A DNA stretch of 64,000 nt, taken from Marinobacter salexigens. Lineage in GTDB: Bacteria; Pseudomonadota; Gammaproteobacteria; Pseudomonadales; Oleiphilaceae. The notes under the pieces were generated by a model. That model saw only the letters and a program-made list of their open reading frames with translations, was not told where the DNA came from and did not search any database. The position numbers and the translations under genes are program-made. The DNA lies in contig NZ_JAHKPV010000001.1 in NCBI RefSeq assembly GCF_018860765.1, positions 57,704-121,703 on the forward strand. Reading direction: 5' to 3'. Positions 36,729 to 47,355 of this stretch are shown one piece after another (the first letter of the stretch is position 1; every line of letters begins with the position of its first letter).

Positions 36729-38150
36729 TCAGAAGGCTTTACTAATCTGGATAGCAGCACTCCAGGCTTCAAGCTCGTATTCACCCTCGTAGAACGAGTT
36801 CGTGTCCCTCGGGCTCGGAATAGTGCCAGCCGGCGTTAATACGTAGGATTTATCCGAAACTTCTGGATCCTCGGTGAACAACAAGGTGCCTACCGCAGCA
36901 TCTATTGTCCAGCCGCTTTGAGCTGGCTTCCATTGCGCACCGAGTGTCAGCCAGTGACGATCACTGGAAGGAATACGCGCCGTAACATATTGGTCTACCG
37001 GCGACTCATCCCAGGCATAACCTGCCTTGAATGCCCATTCAGGCGTTGCCTGATAAATACCGCCCACATTAAGCTGCCAGGTGTTCTTCCACTCTTCCGG
37101 GATATGCGTCAGTTGGTCTGGCATGCCACCCGGGCTATTGGACGTCAGCGGCTTGCTGGAATCACGTCCGTAAATATCAAGAGATTCGAACCGGCTCCAT
37201 CGTGCGTAAGTTGCACCTGCCAGAATCGTAAACTCATCGTTCAATCTGTGCAGGATGCTGGCAGTGACGCTCTCAGGAATAGCCAGAGGCACGTTAGCAG
37301 GCTCTGTAGAATCAATAGCTCCGACAAAGCCTGAGCTCGGATCCACTGCTGCGAAATCCGTAAACTTGGCATCGCCTTTCAGCTCAAGTTCAGTCCCGGT
37401 TTGAGCCTTGAGGCCAATCTGGGTTTGGCTATTCAGCTCGTAAAGGAAACCAACTTGGAACGTCACGGCAACATCATCGCCCTCAATGTCAGCGTATCCT
37501 TGCACTGGAGTTCCCGGGACAACATTAGACCCAGCCTGAGCAATCGTGCCCGAGTTATCTACAAACTTCGTGAGCTTGCCTTCAACGTAGAGCACGTTAA
37601 GGCCAACACCCATCGACAAACCCTGACCGTTATTTACGGAAATAGCCGGCGTGAATGAAAGAGCTGTCAGCTCGGTTTTGTCCGCAAAGTAGCGGCCAAC
37701 GAAATTGTCGTCATAGTCTGCAGCCAAACCGTATGGCGCGTGTATGCCGAAGCCCACATCAATCGAATCGCTAACCTCATGAGTCAGATAAAGGTTTGGC
37801 AAAAGCGCCGGGTCTGCAATATCACCACCCGTAGTTCCCTGAACTGCACTTTGGGGTAAAGCGGAAGGGAGCTGATTGTTTGCCCTTGCTCCGCCTTTTG
37901 CCTCGGCATCAATATCCAGAATCGCGGCACCAAAGGAAATATTGGTGCCTTCAAGCTGACTCATACCCGCTGGGTTGAAATAAACAGTCGTCGCATTTTC
38001 CGGGTTTGCAGCAGAGCCGGCATTAGCCGTACCCATGGCGCTGGCACTTTGCTCGTTCAGGGAAAAACCACCAGCAAAAACACTAGCAGGGGCGGCTACT
38101 GCGGCCAGCGTTGCCAGCCGAACAGCACGGGTGAGAAGGTTGGATTTCAT
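36729..38150 (-). CDS. FadL/OmpP1/TodX-family outer-membrane porin
   Basis: A 473-residue protein. The start at 38150 gives a signal peptide ending SVFA and an AAAGGAGA ribosome site; a longer frame from 38213 does not. The mature N-terminus GGFSLNEQSASAMGTANAG and the VYFNPAGM motif mark the hatch domain of FadL-type transporters, followed by a 14-strand barrel ending in Phe. Such porins carry long-chain fatty acids or hydrocarbons across the outer membrane. The exact substrate is not evident. Confidence 0.92.
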   Translation of the reverse strand: MKSNLLTRAVRLATLAAVAAPASVFAGGFSLNEQSASAMGTANAGSAANPENATTVYFNPAGMSQLEGTNISFGAAILDIDAEAKGGARANNQLPSALPQSAVQGTTGGDIADPALLPNLYLTHEVSDSIDVGFGIHAPYGLAADYDDNFVGRYFADKTELTALSFTPAISVNNGQGLSMGVGLNVLYVEGKLTKFVDNSGTIAQAGSNVVPGTPVQGYADIEGDDVAVTFQVGFLYELNSQTQIGLKAQTGTELELKGDAKFTDFAAVDPSSGFVGAIDSTEPANVPLAIPESVTASILHRLNDEFTILAGATYARWSRFESLDIYGRDSSKPLTSNSPGGMPDQLTHIPEEWKNTWQLNVGGIYQATPEWAFKAGYAWDESPVDQYVTARIPSSDRHWLTLGAQWKPAQSGWTIDAAVGTLLFTEDPEVSDKSYVLTPAGTIPSPRDTNSFYEGEYELEAWSAAIQISKAF

Positions 38151-38270
38151 AACAGCGGCGTCTCCTTTGTATCGTAGGGGCGGAGTATACGCAGCTGTTG
38201 CCAGTGGCCTCAAATGCTAAAGCTACTGATTTGATAAATTAATCGTTTTCCGCTTTCGCACTTTTTTCGA

Positions 38271-39392
38271 TCAGGTGTCCTGAATGGTCAATTTATCAAC
38301 AGAGGACGACAACTTATCTGCCCCTTGGGCATCGGCACCCAATTTTATCAGCAACCGCAGGTCATTCGCCGAGTCGGCGTGAGCCAATGCATCTTCGTAT
38401 GTAATCGAGCCTTCGGCGTAAAGTTCATAGAGTGCTTGGTCGAAAGTCCGCATACCGGATTCGGTAGACTTGGTCATCAGCTCTTTGAGCTTGTGCACTT
38501 CGCCCTTGCGAATCAGGTCCGCAACTAAGGGGGTGTTAATGAGAACTTCAATAACAGCCTTCCGGCCTTTACCATCAGGCGTAGGGATCAGTTGCTGCGC
38601 TACGATAGCCTTCAGGTTGAGAGATAGATCCATCCAGATTTGGTTATGCTGTTCTGGCGGGAAAAACTGGATAATCCGGTCAAGGGCTTGGTTAGCATTA
38701 TTGGCGTGCAACGTTGCAAGGCAAAGGTGGCCCGTTTCGGCAAACTGAACAGAGTATTCCATGGTCTGGCGGGTACGAACCTCACCAATCAGAATAACGT
38801 CGGGCGCCTGACGCAACGTATTTTTCAATGCTACTTCAAAGCTCTCTGTATCAATCCCCACTTCCCTCTGCGTCACGATGCAGCCTTGGTGTTGGTGCAC
38901 AAACTCAATGGGGTCTTCAATGGAAATAATATGGCCGCGACTATTGCGGTTGCGGTGCCCCAGCATAGCAGCCAATGACGTTGATTTACCGGTACCCGTG
39001 GCCCCGACAAATATGATGAGACCTCGCTTGGTCATCGCCAGTTCTTTGGTAATCTCAGGAAGCGCCAAATCATCAATTTGGGGAATTTTTACTTCAATTC
39101 GACGCAACACCATGCCACACAGGTTACGCTGGAAGAAGGCGCTCACCCGAAATCGTCCAATGCCTCGAGCACTGATCGCAAAGTTACACTCGTGGGTTTC
39201 TTCAAACTCGGCCCGCTGTTTTTCAGACATTGCGCCGTATACAAACTCCCTCGTCTGTTCCGGTGTTAAGGCATTTTTTGTGACCGGCAATACTTTACCG
39301 TTCACTTTCATGCTGGGCGGAACACCGGCCGTAACAAAGAGATCTGAACCTCCTTTTTCAACCATCAGACGAAGCAGTTTTTCGAATTCCAT
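38271..39392 (-). CDS. pilU: Type IV pilus retraction ATPase PilU
   Basis: A 373-residue hexameric ATPase with Walker A GATGTGKST and the Asp box VILIGEVRTRQT, and the His box in GHLCLATLHANN. The sequence diverges from PilT but is colinear, and the extended C-terminal tail (about 25 residues after the PilT-like end) is typical of PilU. It acts with PilT in pilus retraction and twitching. It follows pilT on the same strand. Confidence 0.94.
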   Translation of the reverse strand: MEFEKLLRLMVEKGGSDLFVTAGVPPSMKVNGKVLPVTKNALTPEQTREFVYGAMSEKQRAEFEETHECNFAISARGIGRFRVSAFFQRNLCGMVLRRIEVKIPQIDDLALPEITKELAMTKRGLIIFVGATGTGKSTSLAAMLGHRNRNSRGHIISIEDPIEFVHQHQGCIVTQREVGIDTESFEVALKNTLRQAPDVILIGEVRTRQTMEYSVQFAETGHLCLATLHANNANQALDRIIQFFPPEQHNQIWMDLSLNLKAIVAQQLIPTPDGKGRKAVIEVLINTPLVADLIRKGEVHKLKELMTKSTESGMRTFDQALYELYAEGSITYEDALAHADSANDLRLLIKLGADAQGADKLSSSVDKLTIQDT

Positions 39393-39482
39393 TTTATTTA
39401 CCTATGTTCTTTTCTAAGTGATACATCGGCTCAAACTGAAGGGAGAAGGGGTGGCACCCCTCTCCTGCCTAATCGTTCAACG

Positions 39483-40517
39483 TCAAAAATTGTCCGGCAT
39501 TTTCGCCTTGAGTCGTGCAGCGTCCCGAGAAATCAGGCCCTTCTGCAGCAAACGCTCAAGACACTGATCCAAAGTCTGCATGCCCAGCGAACCACCCGTT
39601 TGAATGGAGGAGTACATCTGGGCAATTTTGTCTTCCCGAATCAGGTTACGGATCGCAGACGTACCAATCATGATTTCGTGCGCCGCAATTCGCCCGCCAC
39701 CCATTTTCTTCATCAGAGTCTGGGAAATTACCGCCTGCAACGACTCGGAAAGCATCGACCGCACCATGGACTTCTCTTGCGCCGGGAATACGTCCACAAC
39801 CCTGTCGATAGTTTTTGCTGCCGAGGTAGTGTGCAGGGTTCCGAAAACCAAGTGCCCCGTTTCTGCCGCAGTGAGCGCCAGGCGAATGGTTTCCAGGTCT
39901 CGCAACTCACCTACCAGAATAATGTCGGGGTCTTCCCGTAGCGCGGAGCGCAGCGCCTCATTAAAGCCTAGCGTATCCCGGTGCACTTCCCGTTGATTCA
40001 CAAGGCACTTCTTGGAATCGTGCACAAATTCGATCGGGTCTTCCACCGTCAGAATATGCTCATAACGCGAATCGTTTATGTAATCCACCATCGCTGCCAG
40101 CGTGGTGGACTTACCAGAACCGGTTGGCCCGGTTACAAGAACAAGACCACGTGGCACCGATGCAATATCCTTAAACACCTGGCCCATGCCAAGGTCGTCC
40201 ATTGTCAGCACTTTCGAGGGGATCGTCCGGAAAACAGCACCAGCACCCCGGTTCTGGTTAAACGCGTTCACACGGAAGCGAGCGACACCAGGCACTTCGA
40301 AAGAAAAGTCGGTTTCCAGAAATTCTTCGTAGTCCTTGCGCTGCTTGTCGTTCATGATGTCGTAGATCAGCCCATGAACTTCTTTATGCTCCAGGGGCGG
40401 AAGATTGATGCGGCGAACATCGCCATCAACACGTATCATCGGGGGCAAGCCGGCGGAGAGGTGCAAGTCAGACGCACCCTGTTTCGCCGAGAAGGCAAGC
40501 AGTTCAGTAATATCCAT
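39483..40517 (-). CDS. pilT: Type IV pilus retraction ATPase PilT
   Basis: A 344-residue retraction ATPase: Walker A GPTGSGKSTT, Asp box ILVGELRDLETI, and the C-terminal AIRNLIREDKIAQMYS motif of PilT. It powers twitching motility and DNA uptake pilus retraction. pilT-pilU next to yggS-proC matches the Pseudomonas arrangement. The 140-bp divergent gap to yggS holds the promoters. Confidence 0.96.
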   Translation of the reverse strand: MDITELLAFSAKQGASDLHLSAGLPPMIRVDGDVRRINLPPLEHKEVHGLIYDIMNDKQRKDYEEFLETDFSFEVPGVARFRVNAFNQNRGAGAVFRTIPSKVLTMDDLGMGQVFKDIASVPRGLVLVTGPTGSGKSTTLAAMVDYINDSRYEHILTVEDPIEFVHDSKKCLVNQREVHRDTLGFNEALRSALREDPDIILVGELRDLETIRLALTAAETGHLVFGTLHTTSAAKTIDRVVDVFPAQEKSMVRSMLSESLQAVISQTLMKKMGGGRIAAHEIMIGTSAIRNLIREDKIAQMYSSIQTGGSLGMQTLDQCLERLLQKGLISRDAARLKAKMPDNF

Positions 40518-40657
40518 AGAAGTCCTCGGAAGGCTTTATTCTTTTATACAGGTAGCGCCTATCTGACATAACCCTACTCCGATCACTTGGCATTTCAGTG
40601 ACCTGCGAGTAACGTGTCGCCATAGAACGGGCAGACCAAACGCGACTATTTCATACT

Positions 40658-41362
40658 ATGAGCAGCATAGCAGACAACCTCGGGAGCGTAACCCGACGCA
40701 TACAAAAAGCAACATTGCACGCAGGCCGTGAACCCGGCTCTGTGAGCCTTCTGGCTGTCAGTAAAACCCGCTCGGCTGAAGAGCTGCGGCAGGCAGTGGC
40801 TGCAGGCCAGCGGGCATTTGGGGAAAACTACCTGCAAGAGGCTCTGGAAAAAATTGAGGCGCTGAGCGATCTCACGGAAATCGACTGGCACTTTATTGGC
40901 CCGATCCAATCCAATAAAACCCGGCAAATCGCCTCGGCTTTTTCTTGGGTTCACAGCCTTGATCGTCTGAAAGTAGCCCGACGCTTGAGCGAGCAAAGAG
41001 AAACCGGCTTGCCCCCATTGAATATTTGCCTTCAGGTCAATATTAACAATGAACAGAGCAAATCCGGTTGCCAGCCAGATGAACTGCCAACGCTGATCGA
41101 GGAAATAAGCCAGCTACCCGGGCTCACGCTCAGAGGGCTTATGGCCATACCCGATCCAGAGCAAACAGAATCGGCCCTGAGGGAAAGCTTCCGCAAGCTT
41201 GCCAATACACTCAAAAAACTCCGGCAGGACTATCCGGAAGCCGGTCCTTTAGACACCTTATCAATGGGCATGTCCGGCGACCTCGAAATAGCCATAGCAG
41301 AGGGTGCCACGTGGGTCCGCATTGGCACGGCCGTTTTTGGTGAGCGCTCGCCTAAGAGCTGA
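40658..41362 (+). CDS. yggS: PLP-homeostasis protein YggS/PLPBP
   Basis: A 234-residue PLP-binding protein. The PLP lysine region is LLAVSKTRSAEELR. FGENYLQEALEKIE, IDWHFIGPIQSNKT and the C-terminal LSMGMSGDLEIAI stretch are all characteristic. It buffers free PLP and has no known catalytic reaction. It precedes proC with a 62-bp gap. Confidence 0.95.
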   Translation: MSSIADNLGSVTRRIQKATLHAGREPGSVSLLAVSKTRSAEELRQAVAAGQRAFGENYLQEALEKIEALSDLTEIDWHFIGPIQSNKTRQIASAFSWVHSLDRLKVARRLSEQRETGLPPLNICLQVNINNEQSKSGCQPDELPTLIEEISQLPGLTLRGLMAIPDPEQTESALRESFRKLANTLKKLRQDYPEAGPLDTLSMGMSGDLEIAIAEGATWVRIGTAVFGERSPKS

Positions 41363-41424
41363 ACAGGCCGGTACCTGCTATTATCTGTGCCGGACGTATA
41401 ACCGAACAACCGTTGGAGCAAACC

Positions 41425-42258
41425 TTGAGCAAATCACCAACCATTTCGTTTATCGGTGCCGGTAACATGGCCAGCGCCATCATCGGTGGCATGCTGGACA
41501 GCGGCTTTAAAGCCAGCAGCATTTGGGCCAGCGCGCCAGACGACAGCCATCTGCAATCTATCCGCAAACGTTTTGGAATCAGCGTAACAACAGACAATCG
41601 TTATTGCGCCCAACAAGCCGACATGGTTGTTCTGGCAGTGAAGCCTCAGGCAATGGCGGACGTATGTCGCGATATAGCCCCTATCGCCCAAAACACCCGC
41701 CCGTTGATGGTGTCTATTGCCGCGGGCCTTGGGGCCGACACGCTTGATGAGTGGCTTGGTGGCGGCCTACCTATTGTCCGGGTAATGCCAAACACCCCCT
41801 CTCTAGTTGGCAAGGGCGCAGCCGGACTATTTGCCAGCGCGAGCGTTACCAGTGATCAGCAAAAAACGGTGCAATCCGTTTTTGAAGGTATCGGAATGGC
41901 TATCTGGGTTGAAGATGAAGCCCTGCTGCATGGTGTTACTGCGCTTTCGGGCAGCGGCCCGGCCTATTTCTTTTTGATGCTTGAGGCACTTGAAGCCGCG
42001 GCCACCGATGCTGGCGTGAACGCCGCAACCGCCAGACAATTAGCCATTCAAACCATGGCTGGCGCTGCCGAGATGGCTGCGAAAAGTGAACATAACCCTG
42101 CGCAGTTGAAAAAGAACGTTATGTCTCCGGGCGGCACAACAGAACAGGCAGTGAATACCTTTGAAGAAGGCGGAATGCGCGAACTGGTGAAAAAGGCCTA
42201 TAACGCAGCCTACAAGCGCTCGGAAGAAATGGCCAAAGAATTGGCAGGTAAAGAGTAA
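41425..42258 (+). CDS. proC: Pyrroline-5-carboxylate reductase
   Basis: A 277-residue enzyme for the last step of proline synthesis. The Rossmann motif is GAGNMASAIIGG, and the C-terminal KKNVMSPGGTTEQAV is the P5CR signature. A TTG at 41425 fits a GGAG six bases upstream; an earlier TTG at 41413 is possible. It lies between yggS and yggT, as in many gammaproteobacteria. Confidence 0.95.
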   Translation: MSKSPTISFIGAGNMASAIIGGMLDSGFKASSIWASAPDDSHLQSIRKRFGISVTTDNRYCAQQADMVVLAVKPQAMADVCRDIAPIAQNTRPLMVSIAAGLGADTLDEWLGGGLPIVRVMPNTPSLVGKGAAGLFASASVTSDQQKTVQSVFEGIGMAIWVEDEALLHGVTALSGSGPAYFFLMLEALEAAATDAGVNAATARQLAIQTMAGAAEMAAKSEHNPAQLKKNVMSPGGTTEQAVNTFEEGGMRELVKKAYNAAYKRSEEMAKELAGKE

Positions 42259-42288
42259 ACCAGTCACTGACAACGGAGAATTAGCTAC

Positions 42289-42873
42289 ATGCTGGCAGAC
42301 ATACTGATTACGATCCTGCTGATCGTTTCCACGTTTTACATGACCATAATACTGTTGCGTTTTTTACTGCAATTGGCCCGGGCAGACTTTTATAACCCGA
42401 TTTCCCAATTCGCGGTCAAAGCAACAAACCCTCTATTAAGGCCTTTACGACGGGTTATTCCGGGCTGGGGTGGAATTGACGGTGCCGCTCTGGTGCTGGC
42501 AGTTATTATTCAAGCCATCACCTTCTTTTTGATTCTCGTAGCCCTAAACGGCGGCATTCCTTCGTTTAATCCGCTTACCCTGCTGGTATGGGCCGTGCTG
42601 AACGTTCTAGATTTGATCGTAAAGATCTATTTCTGGTCTGTTATCGCAGTGGTTGTGGTTAGCTGGATTGCTCCCGGTAGCGGACACCCGGCGATTCAGC
42701 TGGTTGCGCAGATTACAGAGCCAGTGATGCGCCCGGTGCGCAAATTGATGCCTTCCATGGGAGGGTTAGACCTATCACCCATTATCGTATTCCTTATTTT
42801 GAATGTTATTTCCGTTGTAATCGAGCACATGAAAGTAGCGGTTGGCCTTGGCGCTATCGGGCTGGGAATGTAA
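42289..42873 (+). CDS. YggT-family membrane protein
   Basis: A 194-residue inner-membrane protein with two YggT repeats. Hydrophobic helices lie near residues 2-25, 64-85, 93-130 and 160-190, with the repeats PLLRPLRRVIPGWGGID and PVMRPVRKLMPSMGGLD. The family is associated with envelope or osmotic functions that remain poorly defined. It begins 30 bp after proC. Confidence 0.92.
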   Translation: MLADILITILLIVSTFYMTIILLRFLLQLARADFYNPISQFAVKATNPLLRPLRRVIPGWGGIDGAALVLAVIIQAITFFLILVALNGGIPSFNPLTLLVWAVLNVLDLIVKIYFWSVIAVVVVSWIAPGSGHPAIQLVAQITEPVMRPVRKLMPSMGGLDLSPIIVFLILNVISVVIEHMKVAVGLGAIGLGM

Positions 42874-43041
42874 ATCAGGTCTCAATTAGACAATTTGTAA
42901 CAGTTTTCCACAAAAAGCTGGAACAAGAGGCCGCAAAAAATTCGGGAACGGGTTAGTATTAACAGTAATTAATTCGTCCGTCGTGCGGATTCCGGGCCAA
43001 TTGCCCGGAAAATGCCGGAAGTCGCGCAAAAGGAAAACCCG

Positions 43042-45006
43042 ATGAGTCTTCAGGGAAACTTGACCCAGCAGGTAGAGGCCTACCACAACTGGAAAAAAGA
43101 GCTGATTCGCCAAATCGGTCGTTATAGGCTGTGGCTTCAGGATAACAACCTATTCTCTGATGACATAAGTGCGCGCATCCGCCACGGGCTTGAGCTTCTT
43201 ATTGAAGATGAGCTCACAATTGCGTTTGTAGGCGAATATTCCCGTGGCAAAACGGAACTCATCAACGCTTTATTCTTCTCTGAGTTCGGCCAGCGCATGC
43301 TGCCTTCTCAGGCTGGGCGCACAACCATGTGCCCCACGGAGCTGTTTTTTGACCGCAGTGCCAACGAAAACTACCTATTATTGCTCCCCATCGAAACCCG
43401 TACCGGAGATTTGTCGCTGCAGGAGCTACGCAAACAACCGCAACGCTGGGTAAAGCATGAGTTGGACGAGCGCGACCCTGAAGTCATGCGCGAGGTTTTA
43501 GGTGAAGTCGCACGGGTGAAAAGTGTTTCCCCGGCAGAAGCCCGTGCTCTGGGCTTTGATCAAAGCATGCTGGAGCATGACCGCAACAACCCCAGTCAAG
43601 TTCTAATCCCAGCTTGGCGTAATGCCCAGATTAGTATTCGCCATCCACTTTTTGAGCGCGGTCTAAGAATTCTCGATACGCCGGGGCTGAATGCTCTCGG
43701 CTCCGAGCCTGAGCTGACCATCAGCATGTTGCCACAGGCCCATGCCATTATCTTTGTGCTTAGCGCTGACACTGGCGTTACCGCCAGCGATATGACTATT
43801 TGGAAAGAATATATCGATATTGAGCACGCCGACCACCGCGCAGGTCGTTTTGCGGTGCTAAACAAGATTGACGTGCTTTGGGGTGATCTGCAGGGCGAAA
43901 AGCATACGAACGAAGCCATTGAGCGAGTGCGGGGCTATACCGCTGACCACCTTGGCATTCGCCAACAGGATGTTATCCCGCTGTCCGCCAAACAAGGGCT
44001 AGTCGCAAGAGTTCGAAAAGATCAGGACCTGTTCGCCCGATCCAACATCGGCAATCTCGAACAGCTCATTATTCAGCGCATTCTGATGCACAAAGAGCAG
44101 TTGATCACCCAGAGCCTGATCAACGATCTACTCGGCATGCTGCAAAACAGTCAGGCGGCCATGCAAACCCGGCTGGAATCTCTTGAAGAAGAGTTTAGCG
44201 CCTGCTCCGGAAGCACCATGGATAAAGCAGCGCTTACCCGATTGGCAGATCGTTCCCAAAAAGACTACGACTTCTACTACAAAAAGCTGATCACACTGCG
44301 CTCAAGTCGCAGGCTGATGGATTCGCAAGGCGAAATACTGAAAAAGCTGGTGGATGAAGCGAGATTTGAGACTCACGCCGAAGAAATTCGCAAAAACATG
44401 ACGAAAAGCTGGACGACATCGGGCATGAACAGTGCCATGGAACAGTTTTTCGAATTGCTTGAAAGTGATTTCACCAACCTTCTCAGTGAGGGGCGTCTCG
44501 CCGAAAAAATGGTGGGATCCATTTATCGTCGCTACAACGAAGATACCCGCGCCCGGCACCTTGAACCCATTCCGCTGCGTGCCGGCCGCCATGTAATTGC
44601 CGTTAGGGAGTTACGTAAAAGAGCCCGACGTTTCCGCGCCAACCCTAAAAACCTACTCACCGAACAGTCTGTGCTGGTTCAGCGCTTTTTCAATGTGATG
44701 GTTAGCGAAGCCAGAACCCTACACAACCGCGTGCGTCAGGATGTAGAGCGCTGGCCCTCGGAAGCGCTTCTACCCATCATGCAGTATTCCATGGAACAGA
44801 AGCAGCTGCTTGAACACCAGATTCGGCGCCTCCGGGATATGGTAAGAAATGATCGCGACAGCCGTGTCGAGCGTGAGCGACTGGCCAACAGCATCTCAGA
44901 CCTGCGCCGACAACTGGAACTGGCGGATGTTATGCAACGTCAAATCCGCAAGCCCGCTCCGACCATGATTCAGCAAAAAGTGGTCAATATCTCCGGCGTA
45001 ATCTAG
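43042..45006 (+). CDS. Dynamin-family GTPase-like protein
   Basis: A 654-residue cytoplasmic protein. The G domain is in the first 300 residues: P-loop GEYSRGKTELINAL, G3 box DTPGL and G4 box NKID. The rest is a long helical stalk with Glu/Arg-rich coiled-coil segments and no transmembrane helix. Bacterial dynamin-like proteins act on membranes, but this subgroup has no known role. The ATG at 43042 has AAAGGAAA; an ATG at 43012 is an alternative. It sits between yggT and metX, where Pseudomonas has no such gene. Confidence 0.85.
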   Translation: MSLQGNLTQQVEAYHNWKKELIRQIGRYRLWLQDNNLFSDDISARIRHGLELLIEDELTIAFVGEYSRGKTELINALFFSEFGQRMLPSQAGRTTMCPTELFFDRSANENYLLLLPIETRTGDLSLQELRKQPQRWVKHELDERDPEVMREVLGEVARVKSVSPAEARALGFDQSMLEHDRNNPSQVLIPAWRNAQISIRHPLFERGLRILDTPGLNALGSEPELTISMLPQAHAIIFVLSADTGVTASDMTIWKEYIDIEHADHRAGRFAVLNKIDVLWGDLQGEKHTNEAIERVRGYTADHLGIRQQDVIPLSAKQGLVARVRKDQDLFARSNIGNLEQLIIQRILMHKEQLITQSLINDLLGMLQNSQAAMQTRLESLEEEFSACSGSTMDKAALTRLADRSQKDYDFYYKKLITLRSSRRLMDSQGEILKKLVDEARFETHAEEIRKNMTKSWTTSGMNSAMEQFFELLESDFTNLLSEGRLAEKMVGSIYRRYNEDTRARHLEPIPLRAGRHVIAVRELRKRARRFRANPKNLLTEQSVLVQRFFNVMVSEARTLHNRVRQDVERWPSEALLPIMQYSMEQKQLLEHQIRRLRDMVRNDRDSRVERERLANSISDLRRQLELADVMQRQIRKPAPTMIQQKVVNISGVI

Positions 45007-45142
45007 CCGCCCGCTGAGCCATCATACAGCCTGTCGGTTGCAGCCATGACAGCCCGCCTTTAAACTGCTTCGCTGGTATAGGTTTTTTGCCCTGACCAGC
45101 CAAGCTGTTACCAACGGATCGAACCAGGAACCTGTCGCGCCG

Positions 45143-46291
45143 ATGCCCGATTCCCTGCCTGTGGATTCTGTCGGGGTAGTCACCCCGCAGACGTATCATT
45201 TTGAAACACCCATCGAACTCGCGTGTGGCCAAGCACTTGAGCGCTATGATTTGGTGGTTGAAACCTATGGCGAACTCAACTCTGATCGCAGCAACGCCGT
45301 ACTCATCTGCCATGCGCTGAGTGGTCACCATCACGCCGCCGGTTACCATTCCATGGACGACCGCAAACCAGGCTGGTGGGACACATGCATTGGCCCTGGC
45401 AAGCCTGTTGATACCAATCGTTTTTTTGTGGTTTGTCTTAACAATCTGGGAGGTTGTCATGGCAGCACAGGCCCCAGCTCAACCAACCCTGCCACCGGCA
45501 CGCCATACGGCCCGGACTTTCCTGTGGTTACGGTTAGCGACTGGGTAAAAAGCCAGGCGCTACTGGCAGATCGCCTCGGCATTGAATGCTGGGCCGCCGT
45601 TGTAGGTGGATCTCTAGGCGGGATGCAGGCGTTACAGTGGAGCCTAGACTACCCGGAACGCCTGAGGCACTCGGTAGCCATAGCCTCCAGCCCTCGATTA
45701 ACAGCTCAAAACATAGCCTTCAATGAAGTGGCAAGGCAGGCCATCACCTCCGACCGGGAGTTCCACGATGGCCGATACTACGATTTCGATACCCTACCCC
45801 GACGCGGCCTGATGCTGGCGCGAATGGTCGGCCATATCACCTATCTTTCAGACGCATCCATGGGTGAGAAGTTTGGCCGAGAGCTAAGGGATCAAGCCTA
45901 CAAATTTGGTTACGATGCTGAGTTCCAAGTCGAAAGCTACCTGCGCTACCAAGGTGAGCGCTTCTCTGAAGTCTTCGATGCCAACACTTACCTGCTGATG
46001 ACCCGTGCACTGGACTATTTCGACCCGGCTTATGACTTTGGCGGCGATCTATCCAAGGCCCTTGCCAAAGCCAGTTGCGAGTTTTTGGTGCTATCGTTCA
46101 GCACGGACTGGCGCTTTACACCGGCCCGCTCTGAGGAGATGGTGAACGCCATGATCGCAGCGCGCCGAAAAGTGAGTTATGCGGAAATTGACGCGCCTTG
46201 GGGGCACGATGCGTTTCTGATTCCCACCCCGCGGTATACTGATATCTTCACCGCATACATGGATCGTGTTGCCAGAGAGGTAGGCGCATGA
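45143..46291 (+). CDS. metX: Homoserine O-acyltransferase MetX
   Basis: A 382-residue alpha/beta-hydrolase-fold acyltransferase that activates homoserine in methionine synthesis. The nucleophile Ser is in GGSLGGMQ, the Asp in FSTDWRF and the His in GHDAFLIP. Homologs of this type in Pseudomonas use succinyl-CoA, so it may be MetXS; acyl specificity is not certain from sequence. It overlaps metW by 4 bp. Confidence 0.94.
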   Translation: MPDSLPVDSVGVVTPQTYHFETPIELACGQALERYDLVVETYGELNSDRSNAVLICHALSGHHHAAGYHSMDDRKPGWWDTCIGPGKPVDTNRFFVVCLNNLGGCHGSTGPSSTNPATGTPYGPDFPVVTVSDWVKSQALLADRLGIECWAAVVGGSLGGMQALQWSLDYPERLRHSVAIASSPRLTAQNIAFNEVARQAITSDREFHDGRYYDFDTLPRRGLMLARMVGHITYLSDASMGEKFGRELRDQAYKFGYDAEFQVESYLRYQGERFSEVFDANTYLLMTRALDYFDPAYDFGGDLSKALAKASCEFLVLSFSTDWRFTPARSEEMVNAMIAARRKVSYAEIDAPWGHDAFLIPTPRYTDIFTAYMDRVAREVGA

Positions 46292-46890
46292 GGGCGGATC
46301 TTGAAATCATCCAGCAGTGGGTAAAGCCGGGGCATCACGTGCTCGATCTTGGCTGCGGCGACGGCACGCTACTCGATTTTCTCAAGCGGGAGCGCAATGC
46401 CAGCGGATTTGGTTTGGAAATTAATCCCGACCACATAACCACCTGCATGAATCGCGGGGTCTCGGTGATCGAGCAGAATCTCGATACCCAAGGGCTGGAC
46501 AACTTTGAAGACAACAGCTTCGACATTGTGCTGATGACACAAGCGCTGCAAGCGGTACGTCGGCCAGACAAAGTGCTCGACGAAATGCTGAGGCTAGGGG
46601 CAGAAGGCATAGTTACCTTCCCCAACTTCGCACACTGGCGCTTGCGTTGGGGCCTCGCGCTTAGCGGCCGCATGCCCGAATCTGACTCCTTGCCGTATAA
46701 ATGGTACAACACGCCCAATATAAGGCTGTGTACCTTTAAGGATTTCGAAGCTTTGTGCCGACAAAAAGGTATTCGCATCAAAAGCCGTCGTGTCGTAGAC
46801 GGTCAGCACCAAAATAATTGGCTGGCCCGCCTCTGGCCAAACCTATTGGGCGAGATCGCAATCTATCGCATCACTCGGGAGAATACGTAA
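46288..46890 (+). CDS. metW: Methionine biosynthesis protein MetW
   Basis: A 200-residue SAM-methyltransferase-like protein with motif [15 protein letters not shown] and the MetW stretch [15 protein letters not shown]. It is needed with MetX for homoserine acylation in several proteobacteria. It overlaps metX by 4 bp (ATGA) and the next gene by one base, so the cluster is one transcript. Confidence 0.94.
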   Translation: MRADLEIIQQWVKPGHHVLDLGCGDGTLLDFLKRERNASGFGLEINPDHITTCMNRGVSVIEQNLDTQGLDNFEDNSFDIVLMTQALQAVRRPDKVLDEMLRLGAEGIVTFPNFAHWRLRWGLALSGRMPESDSLPYKWYNTPNIRLCTFKDFEALCRQKGIRIKSRRVVDGQHQNNWLARLWPNLLGEIAIYRITRENT

Positions 46891-47348
46891 TGATAAACAA
46901 AGCCCTACACAACTTTTTTACAACTGCGGCAGTTGCCTTATTTGCTGTCGTTGCAAGCCTGCCTGCCCATGCTGGATCCGAGGACTTCGGTGACTATCAG
47001 GTGCAATGGAGCGTATTCCCCAGCACATTCTTAACCGCCGACATTGCAAAAGCCAACAACCTCCAGCGCAGCAAAGGCATTGGCATCGTCAATATTTCCG
47101 TGATGCAAGAAGATGAGAACGGCGTGACAAAGCCTGTAGCGGGTCAAGTGGAAGGTCAGGTTTCCAACGACATACAGCAGGTGAAGTTTCTAGCCTTTCG
47201 CAGAATTCAAGAAGGCGATTCCGTCTACTTTATTGCGCAATACCAATACGCGTCTGGCGAACTGATGACCTTCAATGTTACGGCTCGCCCTACCGGGCAC
47301 CGTGAGGAGTTGCCGGTTCGGTTCGTCCACACTCTTTTCAGTGACTGA
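46890..47348 (+). CDS. DUF4426 family periplasmic protein
   Basis: A 152-residue secreted protein with a signal peptide ending AHA and a beta-rich mature part ([19 protein letters not shown]). The family pattern is DUF4426, found between metW and rdgB in Pseudomonas too. Function unknown. The start is the ATG at 46890 in TAATG; the longer frame from 46818 is not used. Confidence 0.87.
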   Translation: MINKALHNFFTTAAVALFAVVASLPAHAGSEDFGDYQVQWSVFPSTFLTADIAKANNLQRSKGIGIVNISVMQEDENGVTKPVAGQVEGQVSNDIQQVKFLAFRRIQEGDSVYFIAQYQYASGELMTFNVTARPTGHREELPVRFVHTLFSD

Positions 47349-47355
47349 GCGGACT

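Noticed and set aside
45007..45142. Possible SAM riboswitch ahead of metX
   Set aside because: The gap is only 136 bp and shows no helical pattern or terminator expected for a known SAM riboswitch.
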